A DNA stretch of 22,415 bases, taken from assembly GCA_900642245.1 (NCBI GenBank), contig CAAAJI010000321.1, positions 1-22,415 of the forward strand, written 5' to 3'. The position numbers were made by a program, and so were the translations under genes. The notes below the pieces were generated by a model. It saw only the letters and a program-made list of their open reading frames with translations, did no database searches and had not been told where the DNA came from. Numbering within the stretch: position 1 is the first letter of the stretch; every line of letters begins with the position of its first letter. The stretch is from Fragilaria radians. Taxonomy: Eukaryota; Bacillariophyta; Fragilariophyceae; Fragilariales; Fragilariaceae. This document shows, piece after piece, positions 9,300 through 15,276 of the stretch.

Positions 9300-11800
9300 A
9301 TTCTGTATGTCAAGATGGATGTCCAGATTTTGACTTTTCAGGTGTGAAGAAGTATTTGGGAAGGTGGTCTATTACCTCCTTAGCTAAATCCTAGCTCAAA
9401 GGGCACAAGGAGTTGCTTATCGGCTTGGAGGTTACACCTGGTAAAGACTCCAAGCTACATGAAAATTCATGCTGAGCAATGATATAGCTTTTTCAGGGCT
9501 AAGGAATGTGATATCTGTCTGGGAATTGTCAATTCCAGCAGACAGAGGAGATGCAGAATGATGCCTGTTTAGCCTGGAAGAACTTTGTTGCTAAGTTTGC
9601 TCTTGTCACCAAGGCTATAGACTGGATGCTGGCCAAAATTGGTCTACCTTGACTCGGATCAAGAAGCAAATCCCTAACACAATTGGTTGAAAGCAATAAC
9701 AGTTTAAGTAATATTATGCTAAACTAAGAGATGTGTGTGTGCACCGGTGAAAGGAGACATCCTGTAACGCTACTGCATAGTAGATAGTAGTAGGACTAAC
9801 ATGTCCTTCTATTGACTCATCTAGATATGGAATGTTACAAATAAACTATCCTACTGCATATTGACCGCAAAATAATTACGATAAATACTTCACTAGAGAG
9901 ATTTAGTGAGACATAGCTATTGCTTATAAATGGAAATTATCTTTACAAAATCCAGAACCGGATCTAAACTAAGATGGCTATAACAATAATCTAAATTGGA
10001 AGCCAGCTCTTTATTTATAAAGAGTTGAAGGTTTAAGGTAACTAATACTGATGGATGGTCATATATTAGCAAGTTGAAGAGACATCACTAAGTAGTCGGA
10101 AAAGAAGGTTAGCAACAAGATCAAATCTTCAAGAAAAGTCACGCAGATCCCTTGAGAAGAATCAAGAAACTCTTTTGAGAGAATTTCCAATATTAACTAA
10201 GACGAAAAAGAAGTAAAGCTTATATCAGATTATAATTCTACCTTGACCTTGATTTAAATCTAATTGTAGAGCAAAAATCCAAATCAAGGGAGTCAAAGTC
10301 TGGAACTCACCATATCAGATAGGGATCTCATTATTTATGACCTTCAGAACCTTCTCAATTGAGTACAAAACTGCTCTGGAACTGCTGAAGAATGATTTGG
10401 AGAACAAAGTGGCCTCTTTAGTTTGAATCAAAAAGAAGATAGGAAACAAGTTTGAAAGGCTTGGGAAGAGCAGTACTCAGGTGAATGATGCCCTTTGCAA
10501 TAGTACAAAACTTAAGAAATTCAAGGGTGCGTACATGTTGAGGCATATATAATCACAAAGGGACAGAACGCAAGAAAAGGATGGCAAATGATGGGGAGAA
10601 AGAAAAAAGGTGGTCCCAAGTTTGATACTCTCTTCCCAGAGTTTATTTGGAAGTGCAATACAAGGGGACATAAGGCAATGCACTGCAAGCTCAAATCTCA
10701 AGGTGCGGAATGCAACATGGATAGAGTTAACCTCTCCGGAAACTGAAACGTTTCTGCTATTACATCAAGAAATGCTGGAAATGGGCATGCTTTGAATTTT
10801 GAATTTCTGGGGTGGAGAAGGCGGTGAAACCTGCCACATGATGCGTGCAAAGATGCTGGCATATTTTATTGCATTCCTTGATATCAAAATGCTTTTGTGG
10901 GAGATGGGAGCGCTCTGGAAGTGAAGAAACTTGGTAAACTTTAACTTAAATTTGCAGGAAAGGATCAAAACACCACTGATGTCCTTTTGGAAGATATGAA
11001 ATTCACTCCATCTTTTACAAACAACCTCTTCAGTCCCTCAGTTGCTATAAAGAAAAGTGCAAAGATTCAGTTTGAAGCAACACATTTCATGGTTTTCGAT
11101 ATTGAAATTGAAATGGGAGCAAGCTTTTTGGCGTTTGAGCGAGAGAAGTAACTGCTAGCTGACTGGACAGCCAACTGCCTGTGAGGATTGCTCTCTTGCC
11201 AAGATCAGGTAAAAGTACATCAAGAAATTCAGCAATTCAAGATCTGAAGTTGCAGGCAAAAGTCTGCTTTTAGATATGAGTTACATCAAGAAGAACAGTC
11301 TGGGAGGTAAACACATTTGGCCATTTCATGTGGAAGGAGGATAAGCTCATCAATAAAGTAATGTACTTTATCAAGTCCTTGAAGGCCAAAGACCTTGAAT
11401 GAAGCGGAGGATATCTGGGACTTAGGACCCATCTGGAGAAGGAGGAGTTAATACAATCCTGGAGTTCACAAGTCCAGATACTCCTGATGAAATGGGCAGG
11501 TAGAACAAAGCTTTGCCACTTTATCATTCCAAGGTCACACAAGACCTCAGAGACCTATCATGGGCGGAATGTGCACCCACTGCAACTAAATTGAGCAACT
11601 TCATGTCTCGAAGGAAAGGGAAAAAGTCCACATGGAGAGTTTTATGGCCATTAAGCCAAAGAATCTTCTCATTTTTGTTGAAGTTGGCATCAAGTTAAGC
11701 AAGTTAAATGGCCTACTGGAAAAGATTACAAACAAAGCCAACCCTTGCCTGTCTCTTGGTTATGAAAGTAACCATCCACATGCCTTTTGAAATTCATTTT
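9300..11800 (+). mobile_element. Decayed Ty1/copia retroelement remnant (gag, protease, integrase pieces)
   Basis: No long frame survives, but plus-strand translation across many stops and frameshifts gives copia-like pieces in the right order. The gag pieces are KKYLGRWSITSLAK and LKGHKELLIGLEV (about 9340-9440), ACLAWKNFVAKF (about 9565-9600), EYKTALELLKNDLENKVASL and KFERLGKS (about 10360-10470). A CCHC-like knuckle lacking its first Cys (C-x4-H-x4-C) lies at 10654-10686. A protease-region piece with GDGSALEV and LLEDMKFTPSFTNNLFS covers about 10900-11040. Integrase pieces are EFTSPDTP (about 11460-11490), WAECAPTATKLSN (about 11561-11600) and LGYESNHPH (about 11755-11781). Reverse transcriptase and RNase H were not found, so the 3' end is missing. 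Outer ends are approximate. Confidence 0.8.
9650..10238 (+). mobile_element. Solo-LTR-like element B, nested in the copia remnant
   Basis: This 589-nt segment is flanked by the 5-bp direct repeat TACCT (9645-9649 and 10239-10243). It begins TGACTCGGATCAAG. It is the inverted relative of the 600-nt segment at 5775-6374. Gag-like coding is recognisable on both sides, so the segment was inserted into an existing gag. Lack of coding sequence, TG start, short duplication and a second copy all point to a solo LTR of a different retroelement. The right end does not finish in CA, which I take as decay. Confidence 0.65.
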
Positions 11801-12299
11801 TTCCCATAGGGCTAGCATTTTACACATTATATCTAATTTGGAATCAGAATCACACACAATCAACATTCAAAAGGAAATTACATGGATGACTTACATTAAT
11901 ACTCATATAAACGGAAATTCAACATTCCAAACAGGTGCATCTTTCTTCTTGTTCAGCTAAACCTCAGGACAATGATGAAAAGTACAAAATGCTTCCGAAT
12001 CTATGATTGCTTTTGTTGAATATGAAATGATATCCAATCCATAAAGACTGATATTCTCAAAAAACTGCCTCACATCTACTATGCGGAAGATATCAAGTTA
12101 ACGTTAATTCATGTTGGTCCAAATTCAAGTACAGTAAGGTGTTCTTATTCTATTCTCCAAGCCTTATGATTACATGACCACTGATTATTTGTCACCTTAT
12201 ACTATACAACTATATACCAAATCAAGATGTTAACAATGAACTTTGTTACAATGTTTGCAATGCAAGAATGGAAAACCAAAATATATGACATTCCACTCT
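11801..12299. other. Intergenic, downstream of member 3
   Basis: AT-rich DNA between the last recognisable integrase piece and the stop codon of the minus-strand gene at 12300. Short frames near 11960-12120 may be more of the retroelement, but I could not match them to a domain. Confidence 0.35.
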
Positions 12300-12551
12300 T
12301 CAGAAGCTTAGACATTGAAAGTCATACTGGTAATTATCATATACAGTGGAACAAATACAATAAGGATGAGAGCAACAGGCAGGTCCATCCTGGGGCATGT
12401 AGCCAATACAATCAGAATCTTGGAAACATTTTCTCATGAGGGGACTAGAATCTGCAAGAGCTTGCCAGCTTGGAGATTCAGGAGTAGGGCATGTTCGTCC
12501 CGTATTTCTTGGAGGAGGCGTTGGAAGAAATCGAGTCTGTCGAATGGTTGT
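12300..12551 (-). repeat. Inverted copy of the 3' end of member 4
   Basis: Read on the minus strand, these 252 nt match 14536-14787 on the plus strand with about 14 differences by hand alignment. The first ~143 nt contain only one. The repeat arrays upstream do not share this similarity. Confidence 0.85.
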
Positions 12552-13343
12552 TCGCAGAGAGGGAATTCGGGTTGGAATAAACAACTGAAAGGGAGAAGGC
12601 GTCGGAATAGAAGTATCTGTTGATGGTGACGAAGTTTGAAACTTCACAAAAACTCGTGATGGATTAATTGTTATCTTAGTTGGAGTCCTAGAGGGCTTCA
12701 GTGGTGTCCTTGTTGGACGGAGAGGTGCCTTCGTAGGATTTGATGACTTGAAGGGATTTTTTGTCGGTGTCCTTGTTACTTTGATTGCTGTTGTAGGAAC
12801 TTTCGTTGGTTTCCTAGACACTTTGGTTGGTTGCTTGGAAACTTTTGTGGGTTTCCTAGTATTGTCTTTAACTGATGTCGTCGGAACTTTTGTAGGTTTC
12901 CTTGAAGGCTTATTTGGTTCCTCAGGACTATTGGTTGGATTCCTAGGTACTTTACTTGGTTTCAGAGGAATTATCGACGGTTTGAATGGCACCGATGTCC
13001 CTTTTTTCAGTGTTGGAACCCTTGATGGCTTCATGGGAACTTTCGTTGGTTTAGACGGGACTTTCGTCGTTTCTAGAGAAACTTTATCTTGGGACGTAGA
13101 GTTTATTGAAGAGGCGAACAATAAAGTTTTCGTATTCTCGCCGCGTAAATGTCTACTTGGGCCAGACCCTTGAGGAAAGCTTGCCTCTGAAATCATTTTA
13201 TTCTCATTTTCCTGATATTCCAATTTCCTTACTATATTTCTCAATTCTATCTTTCTCGGAAAAGCTAGCAATTGCTGTGCATAAACGGAATTGTTGGGAA
13301 AGCAGCTTATTGAAATGAGAAGTAGTTTGGATTTCATGATCAT
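12300..13343 (-). CDS. Secreted K/R-P-T repeat protein with eight-cysteine domain, member 3
   Basis: The largest member, with 347 residues. Two ATGs lie close together (13343 and 13337); either gives a signal peptide (MIMKSKLLLISISCFPNNSVYA, cut near residue 22). The pro-region contains R-x-L motifs (RKL 39-41, RHL 64-66). Residues 92-232 form the longest repeat array of the family, with units such as KPTKVP and KPSRVP, about 30% K/R and dense in Pro and Thr. A linker with QTRFLPTPPPRNTGR (269-283) leads to the eight-Cys module (285-344), with spacing C-x20-C-x5-C-x10-CC-x4-C-x-C-x12-C. It is transcribed away from member 4, and the two share a 556-bp upstream region. The last 252 nt are about 94% identical to those of member 4. 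It is probably extracellular or cell-wall associated; function is unknown. Confidence 0.8.
   Translation of the reverse strand: MIMKSKLLLISISCFPNNSVYAQQLLAFPRKIELRNIVRKLEYQENENKMISEASFPQGSGPSRHLRGENTKTLLFASSINSTSQDKVSLETTKVPSKPTKVPMKPSRVPTLKKGTSVPFKPSIIPLKPSKVPRNPTNSPEEPNKPSRKPTKVPTTSVKDNTRKPTKVSKQPTKVSRKPTKVPTTAIKVTRTPTKNPFKSSNPTKAPLRPTRTPLKPSRTPTKITINPSRVFVKFQTSSPSTDTSIPTPSPFQLFIPTRIPSLRTTIRQTRFLPTPPPRNTGRTCPTPESPSWQALADSSPLMRKCFQDSDCIGYMPQDGPACCSHPYCICSTVYDNYQYDFQCLSF
12648..13070 (-). repeat. In-gene K/R-P-T repeats, member 3
   Basis: Tandem 7-residue-like units of the form [KR]-[VI]-P-x-[KR]-P-[TS], roughly 18-20 in number, with interruptions such as TTSVKDN and TTAIKV. This is the longest and least regular array in the family. 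Confidence 0.7.
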
Positions 13344-13899
13344 TGTTTAATTGTGCGTTGAGAGTGCAATGTTTTCCTACGATTCCTTTTCGATGAATCA
13401 TGTGGATAGCGCTATAAAAATTATTCCACGACTCGACATGTTCCGAGCACTTCTACTAACGAAAGTTTGGAATGCAAAAATTCTTGGAATAGTAACACTT
13501 TTTAAAATAACAAGGACTGTCGAGCCAAAATAAGAAAAATGTCCCCACCAATGAAATATTGTCAGTTTAATTCCTAACTTTTTAAGACTAAATTTGTAAC
13601 CACGGAAGAGAGAGCCCTTAGGGAATTTAATTTTGTTGCTGAAATTTTTACATCATTGGTTTCGGATCGTAGGATACTTTATTCCATAGGATTCGAATTC
13701 CAAATACTGAATTTTCATTCCAGGTAGCTCCAAAATTTTCATGTGAAAGCAGGATTTGTTGGTATGTTATTTAGGAATTAGGAAAGTTGGCTAAGAATTT
13801 AACTGGTCCCGGATTGTGCATATCATGTGACTTTCATAGATTCCGCTTCAATCTTATAAAGGAGCCCAGAGTTTCCCAACATCACTCTATTTTTGTAAT
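13344..13899. promoter_or_regulatory. Shared upstream region of the divergent pair (members 3 and 4)
   Basis: These 556 bp separate the start codons of two outward-facing paralogues, so both promoters must lie here. On the plus side, TATAAA at 13855-13860 sits about 40 nt before the ATG at 13900, a convincing distance for a TATA box. On the minus side, only a weak TTTTTATAG-like stretch about 65-75 nt upstream of 13343 was seen. No gene was found inside. Confidence 0.55.
13855..13860 (+). promoter_or_regulatory. TATA box of member 4
   Basis: TATAAA about 40 nt upstream of the start codon at 13900. Transcription would begin near 13885-13895, giving a very short 5' leader. Confidence 0.5.
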
Positions 13900-14787
13900 A
13901 TGAAAAAGCGTGCTTCCTTACTCAAGCTCTATGTCTTGGGATGGATGATAATTCTCCATTCGGAGCTACAACTTCTGGCTTTGGCAGAAAATACTTCATC
14001 GGTCCTCTCGAGACGAGAATTACAAAACAATGGATTTGATGAAGAAACCGATGTCATCGGAGAAATGAAGAGCGCAGAACCGATGTTTCCAGATGAAATT
14101 CAGTTTAGGGCAGCTTCGATTTCGCAAGGTGCTGTCGACCCAGCTGTACTTAATCGACAAATAAGTGCCCCTGTTGCACCATCCCGAGTTCCAAGAAAAC
14201 CGACACGAATACCGACAAAACCTCCGACAAGGGTTCCCACAAAAAAAACACGTGCACCCAGAAGGCCGACACGAGCTCCTTTTGAACCAACACGTGCACC
14301 CAGAAGGCCGACACGAGTTCCTTTAGCACCAACTCGGATTCCACGAATACCGACGCGTGTTCCCAAGATACCAACAAAAGTCCCGTTTGATCGGACTCCT
14401 TCACCCAAGAAACCCACCAGAGTTCCTTCACGCCCTACAAAGAGAACTAAACGACCAGAAAAAACGGATAATATCATTATAAAACCGAATTCTCCCTTTA
14501 CGCTATTCGTGCCAACAGCTGTTCCCTCTCCGCGTACAACCATTCGACAGACTCGATTTCTTCCAACGCCTCCTCCAAGAAATACGGGGCGAACATGCCC
14601 TACTCCTGAATCTCCAAGCTGGCAAGCTCTTGCAGATTCTAGTCCCCTCATGAGAAAATGTTTCCAAGATTCGGATTGTATTGGCTTCATGCCTGATGAT
14701 GGACCTGCATGTTGTTCTCATCCTTATTGCATTTGTTCTACTGTGTATGATAATTACCAGTATGACTTTCAATGTATGAGCTTTTGA
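13900..14787 (+). CDS. Secreted K/R-P-T heptad repeat protein with eight-cysteine domain, member 4
   Basis: The protein has 295 residues. A signal peptide ends near ALA-29 (hydrophobic core YVLGWMIILH). The pro-region holds SRRELQ (37-42), containing an R-x-L site close behind the signal peptide. Residues 96-183 are the cleanest repeat array in the family: about 13 seven-residue units of the form [RK]-[VIA]-P-x-x-P-T, strongly basic. A linker with RTTIRQTRFLPTPPPRNTGR (212-231) precedes the eight-Cys module (233-292), with spacing C-x20-C-x5-C-x10-CC-x4-C-x-C-x12-C and the stop after MSF. Its 3' end is nearly identical to member 3, while the repeat arrays differ. It is likely secreted; the heptads could form a polyproline-type cationic rod (inference). 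Function is unknown. Confidence 0.82.
   Translation: MKKRASLLKLYVLGWMIILHSELQLLALAENTSSVLSRRELQNNGFDEETDVIGEMKSAEPMFPDEIQFRAASISQGAVDPAVLNRQISAPVAPSRVPRKPTRIPTKPPTRVPTKKTRAPRRPTRAPFEPTRAPRRPTRVPLAPTRIPRIPTRVPKIPTKVPFDRTPSPKKPTRVPSRPTKRTKRPEKTDNIIIKPNSPFTLFVPTAVPSPRTTIRQTRFLPTPPPRNTGRTCPTPESPSWQALADSSPLMRKCFQDSDCIGFMPDDGPACCSHPYCICSTVYDNYQYDFQCMSF
14185..14448 (+). repeat. In-gene heptad repeats, member 4
   Basis: About 13 units of 21 nt coding for RAPRRPT-like heptads. Two neighbouring units share a nearly identical run (CACGTGCACCCAGAAGGCCG occurs at about 14249 and again at about 14290), which suggests recent unit duplication. Confidence 0.8.
14536..14787 (+). repeat. Inverted copy of the 3' end of member 3
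   Basis: Partner of 12300-12551 on the opposite strand, about 94% identical over 252 nt by hand count. It covers the linker and the whole eight-Cys module. Confidence 0.85.
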
Positions 14788-15276
14788 GTGTTGATCGATC
14801 GCTGGTCGGTATATCCTTTCCAACTTCTAATCTCTGAATTATGGTAATTCCCATGAGACTGACTGCTTCGTAATTTTGAATCGTACTTTTTAGACATGGA
14901 AGTCTTTGCAAAGTACACTTTAATGAGTAGCTTATTTGTCCTATATTGAAAAGAATGTTTGACATATTTAGACATTAACTCCTATCATTTTTCAAAGCTG
15001 GGCAGGTTGGATGAATACAACCTGAGGCTTATGATATTCATAACCTATTTTTCTACAATTTAATGTCAGCAGATTTTCTGTAGTCCCGAAGATTAAGATC
15101 TATAGTTAACTCAATATCTAGTATGGTCTCCCTGGATTCATACGTCCGATGGGACATTAGAAGTATTACATCTTTGTCACGCGGGGTCTTCGTCTACCTT
15201 TATATACTTCGTTTTCGACTGACAATAGATCAGTATATTGGTCGGGAATATCTACACATTCACAAACAAAGCTCGG
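14788..15276. other. Intergenic between convergent genes
   Basis: These 489 bp separate the stop of member 4 (+) from the stop of the reductase (-). Both genes end here, so it should hold two 3' untranslated regions. No gene or clear hairpin was seen. Confidence 0.45.

Noticed and set aside
13143..13157. RxLR-type effector motif (RHLR followed by GE) in the 12300-13343 protein
   Set aside because: The motif is short, the paralogues lack it at the same position, and no EER-like motif follows. R-x-L processing or chance explains it better.
13690..13700. GATTCGAATTC resembling a tRNA T-loop
   Set aside because: No acceptor stem, D-arm or anticodon arm can be drawn around it; it is a short palindrome.
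14100..14690. Long minus-strand frame opposite member 4 (and the similar plus-strand frame 12748-13173 opposite member 3)
   Set aside because: These are shadows of the repeat arrays. The biased codons of K/R-P-T repeats leave the opposite strand open, and the translations are Gly/Val/Arg repeats with no start context of their own.
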